Origin: DATCHW01 sp036508135
GTDB lineage: Bacteria > Bacteroidota > Ignavibacteria > Tepidaquicellales > Tepidaquicellaceae
DNA length: 64,000 bases
Direction: 5' to 3'
Assembly: GCA_036508135.1 (NCBI GenBank)
Contig: DATCHW010000259.1
Span: 124,001 to 188,000, forward strand
This document shows positions 7,249 through 15,648 of this stretch, piece after piece. The first letter of the stretch is position 1; every line of letters begins with the position of its first letter. Below the pieces are notes generated by a model. It ran no database searches and was not told where the DNA came from. It saw only the letters and a list, made by a program, of their open reading frames with translations. The position numbers were made by a program, and so were the translations under genes.

Positions 7249-9231
7249 TTAGGGGTGTTCACCCTTTTCCGCTGAAGCGATGTCGTCAGATTTTTTCCAA
7301 GTTGGAACTCTTTTCTGAATTGAAACTCTATAAGGATTTATTTCAAGAGCTTGTTTCAAAAACTTTATTGCATTCTCTTTGTCGTTTTCTTTAATCGAAA
7401 TAAATCCTTGAGCAATAAATAAGCTGTCAAGATTTTTTTTTCCATCTTGTTCGGCTTGTTTGATTGCTTTTGCTAAGTTTTGTTTTGAACTGTCTAGTTT
7501 ATTGCTACGTAAGTCAGCACATGATTTTAGAAAATGGCCAAGCCACATTTCCTTGTTTGATTGTGGATATTCCATTGCTAGATCAAGTTGTTGTTTTGCA
7601 TCTGTATATTTTCCTTCAAGAATTAAAGCAGAAGCGAAAGTGTAGCGAATATAATAATCTGTCCTTTTGCGAATATATGGTTTTATTAAATCCGAAGCCT
7701 TTTTATAATCTTCTTGAGAAATGTAAAGTCTGCAAAGTTTTTCAGCAATAAATGATTTATCTGCTTTATCTTTTTCTGCTGACCAAGGAAACTCTAATGC
7801 CTTTTTGTAAAATATTTCTGCTCTATTTCTGCAAACATCAGTGTTACCATTTGTTCTTTGCCCGTAACCGCTAAGTATCCAATATTTAGTAAAGAGGTGC
7901 TTTCCAAAGCTGTAAAGTTTGTAAACTCCTTCAACTGCACCTGAATATTCTGCTAAAGAAATTATATCTTTTGGTCCGGGTTTTGACATTGCAGGAATGT
8001 TATCTACTACACAACAAGCTTCAATTAAAATCAAAGTTTTGTCAATATTTTTTAAGTCGTCTGGAATATAAGTTACTTTATCATTATCATTAATGTTGTG
8101 GTTAAGCGAAAGAACATATTGAATTTCATCCCAATTGTTTGTTATCAAATCGGAATAAGCTCTTGCTGCATCATAGTAGCACTTGACATATTCCTTATAA
8201 TAGCGTTTGCGATTGAATTTGTCGTCTTTTGGAAAATTTTCATATACAGAAATAGCATATTCAAATGCTTCTATTCCTTCTCTGATTTTTTCGTTTGCTT
8301 GTTTGTATTTGTCGGTATGTGGAATAGCTCCTCTCGAAAAAAGAATAAGTTTGGGAAGCAATTCGGATAACATTTGTCCTTTGCGATAAAGATCATTTAT
8401 TCTTGTTGGTTGTATTATAAGTGCTTCGTTTAAGTATTGAAGTGATTTTCCAATTTCTTCTATAGGTTTTCCGTCACGTCTACCGCCTGGCTGTGTAAGC
8501 TCTCTTGCATATTGGTAATGGGAATAACCCAGATTAGAAAAAATTGCGGGGTTTGTTGGATTTAATTCAAGACACCTTTTTCTTAGAAATTCTGTTGCAT
8601 CTCGGTATTTCTTTTGCTGTGTTAAGAATTCATTCTTCAGTTGGTCGTTCGGAAAATTCTGTTTTAGATTGATGTAAACTTCCGAAAGTTTCGCAGTCGC
8701 AAAACTTATATGACCCAGAAGTTCTTCATCATTCCAAATTTCAGATTTGTCTTTTAAACTCTTAATCGGTTCAAACAGTTTATAAATAGAAATCCAGTCG
8801 CTTATTTTGATTAAGTCATTTACCTTATCTGAAATAGTGTCCGACCTAAAAAATTTTGACGCTTGAGATTCATTTAAAACTGTGCAGAATGGCATATAGA
8901 CGTTTGTTGCCAATATCCTTTCGCTTCTTAATATCTTCTGTGCTTTTTGTTTGAGTTGTTCCGATGTGATGTTGGTTTCTTGTCCAACTGTAAATGAAAT
9001 TGAAAGTCTGTTGTTGTCAAAACTTATTGCTGTGATCTTTAGCTCTGTGCATTTTTTTGTTTTGTCTGTTGATTTGGAAAAGTATGCATAACACTTTTCA
9101 ACATTTTCGACCTTTAATAAAGAAAGGTCAAAAAGTTTTTTGACTTCTTCTAATGCTTTACCACTCATAACTTGTTGTCCAGTTTGTAATCGCTGTTCAT
9201 CTGCTATTCCTATGAAAATAGTAAAAGGCAT
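7249..9231 (-). CDS. TPR-repeat protein paired with a TIR-like effector
   Basis: A 660-residue protein. The first ~130 residues form a mixed alpha/beta region I do not recognise. From about residue 165 the protein is almost all helical, with recognisable tetratricopeptide units such as NPTNPAIFSNLGYSHYQYA (224-242) and a C-terminal pair ending in AIKFLKQALEINP. There is no signal peptide or membrane segment, so it is likely cytoplasmic. Its start lies 18 bases after the stop of the TIR-like gene, and the two form an operon separate from the hsd genes. By analogy with other two-gene defence modules the TPR protein could be the sensor or scaffold controlling the TIR effector. That role is inferred from context only. 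Confidence 0.65.
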   Translation of the reverse strand: MPFTIFIGIADEQRLQTGQQVMSGKALEEVKKLFDLSLLKVENVEKCYAYFSKSTDKTKKCTELKITAISFDNNRLSISFTVGQETNITSEQLKQKAQKILRSERILATNVYMPFCTVLNESQASKFFRSDTISDKVNDLIKISDWISIYKLFEPIKSLKDKSEIWNDEELLGHISFATAKLSEVYINLKQNFPNDQLKNEFLTQQKKYRDATEFLRKRCLELNPTNPAIFSNLGYSHYQYARELTQPGGRRDGKPIEEIGKSLQYLNEALIIQPTRINDLYRKGQMLSELLPKLILFSRGAIPHTDKYKQANEKIREGIEAFEYAISVYENFPKDDKFNRKRYYKEYVKCYYDAARAYSDLITNNWDEIQYVLSLNHNINDNDKVTYIPDDLKNIDKTLILIEACCVVDNIPAMSKPGPKDIISLAEYSGAVEGVYKLYSFGKHLFTKYWILSGYGQRTNGNTDVCRNRAEIFYKKALEFPWSAEKDKADKSFIAEKLCRLYISQEDYKKASDLIKPYIRKRTDYYIRYTFASALILEGKYTDAKQQLDLAMEYPQSNKEMWLGHFLKSCADLRSNKLDSSKQNLAKAIKQAEQDGKKNLDSLFIAQGFISIKENDKENAIKFLKQALEINPYRVSIQKRVPTWKKSDDIASAEKGEHP

Positions 9232-9249
9232 TTTACGAATTTATATTGT

Positions 9250-10014
9250 TTAAGAAACTGCTTTTGAAACTTTATCTGCACCTATATTAAAACCTGATGC
9301 TCTTAATCTGTCAGCTAATTTAGGAACAGTCTCTTTTACATGGTCGTTGAATGGGATGTATAGAATTCCATTTGCATCAGATGGGATTTCCAAATGACCC
9401 TTTTTAAGTATTGCTACATGCTTCCTTCCCAATCTTGACATTACCATTCCCATTTCAAGAACAACATTTTGTCTTGCTCTTGGTTGAACTTTATCGGGTC
9501 CTTCTGTTTTAGAATAGCCAAAATCATCAGGAGTCATTAATACAATTCCGAACCTTGCCTCGCCTTCTTTCCCGATTTCTCTTTCCAATGCTTCAATAAT
9601 TGTGAGACCTTCTCCGCTTGTATTCGCAAGAACATAAGGATCAAGTCCTAATTTATGGATTATCAATTCTAATTGCTCTCTTGCAACTGTGTCGTGTCCA
9701 TGGATAAGAAATATTTTTGTATCTCTACCCACTTTAGCAACTTGTTCCGCAACTGCTTCCTCAAAATCTTTTGTCTCTGTTAACGATAAACTAGCAAAGT
9801 CAATTTTATCTATTAGATCCTCAAGTCGTTTTTTCGCGATTTCATTACCTTGAATACTAATTGTTCCTGTGGTCGGATACCATAAAATAATTCCACCATC
9901 AATTGTTTTGAAGCGAATATTACTATTGCTTTGCTCTTCGAAATCCCCTTTCTGTTTTAAGGATTTTATTGCTTTTACAAAATCGTCTGAAGTTCCTTTA
10001 AATTTCTTTTTCAT
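9250..10014 (-). CDS. TIR-like nucleotide-binding effector (PF10137 / CAP12-Pycsar type)
   Basis: A 254-residue protein. Residues 100-240 match the TIR-like family used as effectors in CBASS and Pycsar defence: IFLIHGHDTVAREQL at 101-115, GIVLMTPDDFG at 156-166, and ARQNVVLEMGM at 180-190, where E187 is the probable catalytic glutamate for NAD+ cleavage. Residues 1-75 form a small alpha/beta domain (KFKGTSDDFVKAIKSL, then GGIILWYPTTGTISIQG) that resembles the TBP-like fold of some nucleic-acid-binding proteins. No nucleotide cyclase or cGAS-like gene occurs in the window. The next gene in the operon is the TPR protein. Cell suicide by NAD+ depletion is the expected family role and is inferred here. 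Confidence 0.8.
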   Translation of the reverse strand: MKKKFKGTSDDFVKAIKSLKQKGDFEEQSNSNIRFKTIDGGIILWYPTTGTISIQGNEIAKKRLEDLIDKIDFASLSLTETKDFEEAVAEQVAKVGRDTKIFLIHGHDTVAREQLELIIHKLGLDPYVLANTSGEGLTIIEALEREIGKEGEARFGIVLMTPDDFGYSKTEGPDKVQPRARQNVVLEMGMVMSRLGRKHVAILKKGHLEIPSDANGILYIPFNDHVKETVPKLADRLRASGFNIGADKVSKAVS

Positions 10015-10328
10015 ATTGTCTTACTTATCAAGTTTTGTAAAAAGTTAGTTCAACACACAGCCACAATATTATCATTGATATGGTTTTCATTTTAGTCTTT
10101 ATAAATTCTTCAATTATAATTTAAGCATGATAATATCCCATAAATAAAGGTATATAAAATTAGGAATTTATAAAACATAAAAATTCCACCAGATTCGAAT
10201 TTTAGAACTTACAACATTAATTGAATCCCTTTGCTTTAATGTAAATTCATTTTGAAAATTATTATATAAGTTTAAAAATTCATCCATCTAATTAAAATAT
10301 ATTTAAATAAGAATTAAGTTAGAGAAAT
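10015..10328. promoter_or_regulatory. AT-rich gap between hsdR and the TIR/TPR operon
   Basis: The 314 bases contain no open frame of note and no clear repeat. They must hold the promoter of the minus-strand TIR/TPR operon and the end of the hsd transcript. I see no strong intrinsic terminator here. Confidence 0.4.
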
Positions 10329-13319
10329 TTATGTACTGTATGCATTAAATCTCTCGAATATTTTCTTGGTCATCCATTCTTTTACGTCGTTTTTGAATTC
10401 TCCGTTTTCCATTATTTTATCAAAAATGTCCTGATTAGAATCCATTCGTTCAATTAACTTATTTATGAAAACTTCTTCAAATGCATATTTGAAGTTTTCA
10501 ATTGGATTATTCAAAGCACGGAGTTTCAGGTCTTCGTCAAGATATAATTCTTCTTCAATCTGTTCAAAGAATAACCTGTCAGCTTCGTTGAACTCAGTTC
10601 CGTATTTATCATTTAAAACTTTTATTATATCCGATAGTCTTGCTTTTTCATCTTTTGACCTGCTTATACCGGCTTCTGTAGTCGGATCAAGTCCGTATTC
10701 TCCCTGTATCTGTAATACCAAATCTCCCTCACCGATTTTTTGTAACCTGTAATATTCTAAGGCTACCTCGTTATCAAGCTTTAATCTTTCGGTATAATCT
10801 GTTTTTGGCAATTTGTTCAATAAGAATCTTCCAAAAGAATATATTTTTTCAAGTTCTACATCCTGAAACGGTAATATCTGGGATAAAAACGAATACATTC
10901 TGACAAAAGATGTCATTGAGTTCTTAAATTCATCCTGATGTTCTTCATCCAATATTTTATACCTGTCAACAGAAGGATCAATAAATGCATACAGTTTTCC
11001 CTGGTCTTTTATTGATACATTACCCTGTTTATAGAATACTTTTGCAAATGCATCTACTTCCGATTGATAATATACATTTGATGCATCCAATATATTTTTC
11101 AGGTCATATAAATGGTTCGGATCTGTAGTTTCTGTAAGTGTTGTAAGTTCATAATACGGCTGGAAGGAATCAATTATTGTTTGTCTGTCATTAGCAAAGT
11201 CCAATACAAAAGTATCTTCTTTGCCTGAGCAAGTTCTGTTTAATCTGGATAAGGTTTGTACTGCTTTCACCCCCGATAGTTTTTTATCCACATACATCGT
11301 ATGAAGCAGGGGTTGGTCAAACCCGTACTGATATTTATCGGCTACAAGTAAAATCTGATATTCGTTTGTCTTAAATTTTTCAGGCAGTTCTTTCTCACCG
11401 AATCCGTTCAAACCACTTTCTGTGATACCTTCGGGATAAAAGTCATCAATTAGTTTTCCGGAAAACGCAACTAACGGTTTGATATCTGAGTATCCCTTTT
11501 CTTTTATGTAATCTTTAAATTCAAGATAATACCGTAAAGCATGTTTTCTTGATGATGTTACAACCATTGCTTTTGCCCTGCCACCGATTTTTTTCATTGT
11601 TATCTGCCTGAAGTGCTCTATCATTACTTCAGTTTTTTGAGCCAGACTGTGGGGATGCAAAGATGCAAATCGTCCTATAGCTTTTGCCGCTTTCTTTTTA
11701 TTTAATTCCGGGTCATCTTCAATAGTTTTTGAAAACCTGTAATATTCTTTATAGGTAGTATAATTCTTAAGTACATCAAGAATAAAACCTTCCTCTATTG
11801 CCTGTCTCATTGAGTAAAGATGAAATGGTATAGGTTTACCCTCTGAATTATTACTTCCAAAAACTTCAATAGTTTTAGGTTTTGGTGTAGCAGTGAATGC
11901 AAAGAAACTAATATTTGGCTGAGGACCTCTTTTTATAATTGTTTCTCTGATGTAATCATCTTCATCTTCCGTGCTTTTTTCAATTTCGGATTCTATATTC
12001 TCTGATTCTTCAAGGGTAACGTTTTTTGCAGATAAAGCTTCTATCATTTTTCGGCTTGATTCCCCGCCCTGTGAACTGTGTGCTTCATCTATTATCACAG
12101 CATAAGTTCTTCCGGGTAAATCTGAAATATGTTTCAAAGCATAAGGAAACTTTTGTAATGTTGTAATGATTATATTTGTTCCTGACTTAATATTTTCCGC
12201 AAGCTGCTCCGAATCTACATCAATGCGTTGAACAACCCCTGTCTTATGCTCAAACTGGTAAATTGTATTTTGCAACTGCTGGTCAAGAACGTTTCTATCG
12301 GTTATAACTATTATAGAGTCAAAAACCTTTTTATCTTTTTCGTTATAGAGGCTGCTTAACCTGTAAGCGAGCCAGCCAATTGAATTACTTTTCCCGCTTC
12401 CCGCAGAATGCTCTATTAAATATCTTTTTCCAGTACCGTTTATTTTAGCATCAGTCGTCAACTTTCTCACCGAATCAATCTGATGATAACGCGGGAATAT
12501 CATAGTTTCTTTTGTGTATTCTTTGCCATCAATAATATATTTTTCTTTTTGTAAATGTAAGAAGCGACCGATTATTTCAAGCCAGCTATCTACTTGAAGA
12601 ATATTTTCCCAGAAATATGCAGATTTATAACCGTAACCATTCGGCGGATTACCCGCCCCATTCTTGAATCCTTTATTAAAAGGAAGGAATTTTGTGTTTA
12701 GATACTCTAATTTAGTTGTCAAATAAACTTCATCGGGGTCAACGGTAAAATGAACCAATGCTCTTTTTTTAAACTGGAACAATAACTCTCTCGGGTCCCT
12801 GCTTGTTTTATATTGTTCAAATGCTTCGTTAACAGTTTGTCCGGTAAAATGATTTTTCAGTTCTACCGTTGCAACAGGTAAACCATTCAAGGAAAGTAAT
12901 AAATCTATGCTTTTATTATTTTTTGTTGAAAAATGAACCTGCCGGGTGACATACAATACATTACATTGATATTGGATTAAAGTTTCAGGGTTTAACTTAC
13001 TATCAGGTTTAAAATATGCTAATTTGAATTTTATTCCGCTGTCTGTAATACCGTGACGAATAACATCGAGCATACCCCTCAAATCAAGTTCTTTAAACAA
13101 TCTTTGAACAAATTTTTCTTCAGCTTCTTCTTTATAATATTCAGTCATCCTTTTCCATTCGGAAGGTTGAGATGCTTTAACAAAATTCAGGACAGCTTTT
13201 TTGTCAAAAGCTAAATCTTTATTAAAATCATTTGAATCACCTTGTCTCCAGCCGTTGTTGCACAGATGAGCAATAATCGCTGATTCAAAGGTGGCTTCTG
13301 TATGTATATCATTACTCAT
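10329..13319 (-). CDS. hsdR: Type I restriction endonuclease subunit R (translocase/nuclease)
   Basis: A 996-residue subunit that drives ATP-dependent DNA translocation and cuts unmodified DNA. The N-terminal PD-(D/E)xK nuclease is visible around D139 and ELK at 153-155 (VATVELKNHFTGQTV). The helicase part has Walker A in IEHSAGSGKS (302-311), DEAH at 411-414 (VIIDEAHSSQGG), FFAFTATPKP as motif III, and QTLSRLNR as motif VI. Length and motif order are those of complete, probably active HsdR. Its ATG follows directly on the stop of the methyltransferase-like gene (TAAATG), so the two are translationally coupled. It is the last gene of the operon. Confidence 0.95.
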   Translation of the reverse strand: MSNDIHTEATFESAIIAHLCNNGWRQGDSNDFNKDLAFDKKAVLNFVKASQPSEWKRMTEYYKEEAEEKFVQRLFKELDLRGMLDVIRHGITDSGIKFKLAYFKPDSKLNPETLIQYQCNVLYVTRQVHFSTKNNKSIDLLLSLNGLPVATVELKNHFTGQTVNEAFEQYKTSRDPRELLFQFKKRALVHFTVDPDEVYLTTKLEYLNTKFLPFNKGFKNGAGNPPNGYGYKSAYFWENILQVDSWLEIIGRFLHLQKEKYIIDGKEYTKETMIFPRYHQIDSVRKLTTDAKINGTGKRYLIEHSAGSGKSNSIGWLAYRLSSLYNEKDKKVFDSIIVITDRNVLDQQLQNTIYQFEHKTGVVQRIDVDSEQLAENIKSGTNIIITTLQKFPYALKHISDLPGRTYAVIIDEAHSSQGGESSRKMIEALSAKNVTLEESENIESEIEKSTEDEDDYIRETIIKRGPQPNISFFAFTATPKPKTIEVFGSNNSEGKPIPFHLYSMRQAIEEGFILDVLKNYTTYKEYYRFSKTIEDDPELNKKKAAKAIGRFASLHPHSLAQKTEVMIEHFRQITMKKIGGRAKAMVVTSSRKHALRYYLEFKDYIKEKGYSDIKPLVAFSGKLIDDFYPEGITESGLNGFGEKELPEKFKTNEYQILLVADKYQYGFDQPLLHTMYVDKKLSGVKAVQTLSRLNRTCSGKEDTFVLDFANDRQTIIDSFQPYYELTTLTETTDPNHLYDLKNILDASNVYYQSEVDAFAKVFYKQGNVSIKDQGKLYAFIDPSVDRYKILDEEHQDEFKNSMTSFVRMYSFLSQILPFQDVELEKIYSFGRFLLNKLPKTDYTERLKLDNEVALEYYRLQKIGEGDLVLQIQGEYGLDPTTEAGISRSKDEKARLSDIIKVLNDKYGTEFNEADRLFFEQIEEELYLDEDLKLRALNNPIENFKYAFEEVFINKLIERMDSNQDIFDKIMENGEFKNDVKEWMTKKIFERFNAYST

Positions 13320-15647
13320 TTAATCTTTACTTTTTTCTTCAGGAGTTAATAAATTCAATGCATCTACTAATTCTGGATCTTCAATATTTTGTTCTGGTTT
13401 TCCATCAAAATGATATGAAATTAATCTTATATGATTATTTTTTTCAAGTCTATTATAAAAGTAGCAAGCATTCATTTCTGATTGTGGTGACGATAATAGT
13501 TTTATTAATGGGAGAAACAAAATTGGTTTATTCTGGTCAATGTGTAATATATATTGCTTTCCTTCTTCCATTGGTATAGAAACATTTAATCTTTCATCTT
13601 TAAAAATTGAATGACTTCCTTTCAAAAGTTTAGTATCTACAATGAAAGTACCATCATTATATGTCATTTTGCCAGCTACATGTAAAGTGCAATCAGCAAA
13701 TGCATTGATTAAAAATTCTTTCATTGAAACAAGATGATTTTCAAGGGTTGAAACCCTTTCTTTATAAAGCGTATCAGAAGTGATTCCTGAATGACCTTTC
13801 CAAATATTGCGCAGATTACAAACAATAGAGAGTATTGCAGAAATCTTTTTTGCAGTAAGATTTTCGATAAACATTTGAGAAGGAAATCCGAGTATTGATT
13901 GAACTCTATCTGTTATTTCGTTATTGTTTATAAATTCTCTGGTGGATTTACTGAGATTTGAATATAAATTATTCCACCCTCCAAAATCAGAGTTTAAATA
14001 CCAATTTTTGTATTGAGAGTCATAACCAATTAGTTTTTCACAATGTTCCTTGTAAAAATCTTTATCCGAACAGTAAAAGCTCAAAAAAAGATTTGCTAAA
14101 AATTCTGATAAAGCCTCGAAAAATAAAATTAGATATTCAAATTTCTTTGATGGTTCCGATTTTGAATAATAGCCTTTTAAAATGGATGCCAGATGGAAAG
14201 GTAAACCTTCAATCCACTCATCAGGTGTTGGTTCTTTGAAGTTTTTTTTATATTCATTGAATATTAATGCATTTTTAGATGGCTTTTTCCAAAGTTGATT
14301 ATGCAATGTATTTAGTGTAATGATCGAATCATTAAGTTTACGGCTTAATTCCAAGATTTTATTTTGTTCAATTAATGTTGGTAAGGGAAATTCAGATGAA
14401 AGAAATAATTCTTTATTTAATGACTGTTGAGCGCTCCCAATACTTGCATTCATCCTTAATTGATATCCTAATTCTTGATTTAATATTTGAGCAAAATATT
14501 CTGGTAAAATCAAATCAGTGTTAAGAATAACTTGAACAGTGTTTTGAACTGAACTCTGAATTGAAGATGGGTTGGTTACGGCAGGTTGCTTGCCAACCAG
14601 GGGAATAAATACGGAGGATTCAAGATTTTGCAATTCCTTGATTTCAATACTTCTTAATCTTACCCAACCATTCTGAATTACCAACTCACTAATAGGTTTT
14701 AAAATACCCCCTGCATGTTTAGCGGCTATTTCATACTTTTCTTTAGACTCAAGATTTTTTACGGAAACGAATTTCTCTAATTGAATTACTTTCCCGGTTG
14801 AGACTATATTCGTGTTATTATTTTTTTTAAAATTTTTAAAAAGAAGATTTTGTTGTTCAGGAGTTTCACCTATTTTACCGACAAACACATCCGTTGAACT
14901 TCCATGATTGAAATACAAAAATTCCGGTAATAATGGAGTATTAGCAAAAAATGTATAATCGGTAGGTTGAAAAATTCCTTTAATTTGAAAATCAAATTTT
15001 AAAACATCTTTTAATCCATCTTTAAATAATAAACGAGTATTATTTGAAATAGTAAATTGGATTCCTGATTTTTCAAGATGTTGTAAACCTCTTGCAAGAA
15101 AGGCTACGGACTTGCCGACTTCTATAGTTCTATTTTCATCGGAATTTGAAGAAAAAGTAATTATTTCTCTATTGGATAAACCTCCCCCAAAAGGAATGTT
15201 CGCAAGTACTAAATTAAACTTAATATCAGACTTATCTAGCTCTTCTTTGGTAAGAATTTCAGAGTCAGGAAATAATATTTTAAAATATTCACGTCCTTTA
15301 AGGTTATCTGAAACAAAAGTGATTAACTTAGTTTCTAATTTCCCTAAATAACCCCAAAGAGGACTTGCAGTTTCATCTAATAATAATATTCTTTTGTATT
15401 CTTTATCAGTTAACAAATCATTTAACCAGGTGAAAGTTTCCGGCTTTATCCATATTAAATCGATTAATGATACGACTTCAAACTTATTTTGATTATTAAA
15501 TGCGTTAGTATTCGCCTTGGGAAATAAGATTTTGATATATTCGAATAACGTTTTAGAATTAATCAAATCATCAGAATCGATTCTTCCATGAATAAATCTA
15601 TTTCGATAAACAGTAATATTGTGGTGAATTTCATTTAAATTTGTCAT
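13320..15647 (-). CDS. Methyltransferase-like / HsdS-like protein with C-terminal HEPN-type RNase motif
   Basis: A 775-residue protein of unusual build. Residues ~80-250 follow an N6-adenine methyltransferase fold: a motif IV-like FNLVLANIPFGG (144-155; NIPF replaces NPPF) and VAFLARGLQHLEKSGIQF (181-198) like the strand after motif IV. The usual SAM-binding FxGxG motif is absent. Residues ~315-455 look like an HsdS recognition half: WVRLRSIEIKELQNL, then FPLPTLIEQNKI and a long helix. Residues ~495-650 are helical and contain CNLRNIWKGHSG, where R613-N614...H619 fits the HEPN ribonuclease signature Rx4-6H with a polar residue after Arg. A beta-rich tail (690-750) follows. It sits between hsdS and hsdR with 1-base and 0-base spacing. 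The parts are supported by motifs. The combined role, perhaps an RNase fired when restriction is blocked (compare PrrC), is inference. Confidence 0.6.
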   Translation of the reverse strand: MTNLNEIHHNITVYRNRFIHGRIDSDDLINSKTLFEYIKILFPKANTNAFNNQNKFEVVSLIDLIWIKPETFTWLNDLLTDKEYKRILLLDETASPLWGYLGKLETKLITFVSDNLKGREYFKILFPDSEILTKEELDKSDIKFNLVLANIPFGGGLSNREIITFSSNSDENRTIEVGKSVAFLARGLQHLEKSGIQFTISNNTRLLFKDGLKDVLKFDFQIKGIFQPTDYTFFANTPLLPEFLYFNHGSSTDVFVGKIGETPEQQNLLFKNFKKNNNTNIVSTGKVIQLEKFVSVKNLESKEKYEIAAKHAGGILKPISELVIQNGWVRLRSIEIKELQNLESSVFIPLVGKQPAVTNPSSIQSSVQNTVQVILNTDLILPEYFAQILNQELGYQLRMNASIGSAQQSLNKELFLSSEFPLPTLIEQNKILELSRKLNDSIITLNTLHNQLWKKPSKNALIFNEYKKNFKEPTPDEWIEGLPFHLASILKGYYSKSEPSKKFEYLILFFEALSEFLANLFLSFYCSDKDFYKEHCEKLIGYDSQYKNWYLNSDFGGWNNLYSNLSKSTREFINNNEITDRVQSILGFPSQMFIENLTAKKISAILSIVCNLRNIWKGHSGITSDTLYKERVSTLENHLVSMKEFLINAFADCTLHVAGKMTYNDGTFIVDTKLLKGSHSIFKDERLNVSIPMEEGKQYILHIDQNKPILFLPLIKLLSSPQSEMNACYFYNRLEKNNHIRLISYHFDGKPEQNIEDPELVDALNLLTPEEKSKD
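13791..13811 (-). other. HEPN-type RNxxxxH motif codons
   Basis: These bases encode RNIWKGH (residues 613-619 of the methyltransferase-like protein). HEPN ribonucleases carry Arg, a polar residue, then His after four to six residues at the end of a helix. The preceding residues ISAILSIVCNL are a hydrophobic helix, as the fold requires. Confidence 0.55.
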
Positions 15648-15648
15648 A

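Noticed and set aside
7249..10014. CBASS or Pycsar system
   Set aside because: The TIR-like effector fits, but no cGAS-like or adenylate-cyclase-like gene lies anywhere in the window.
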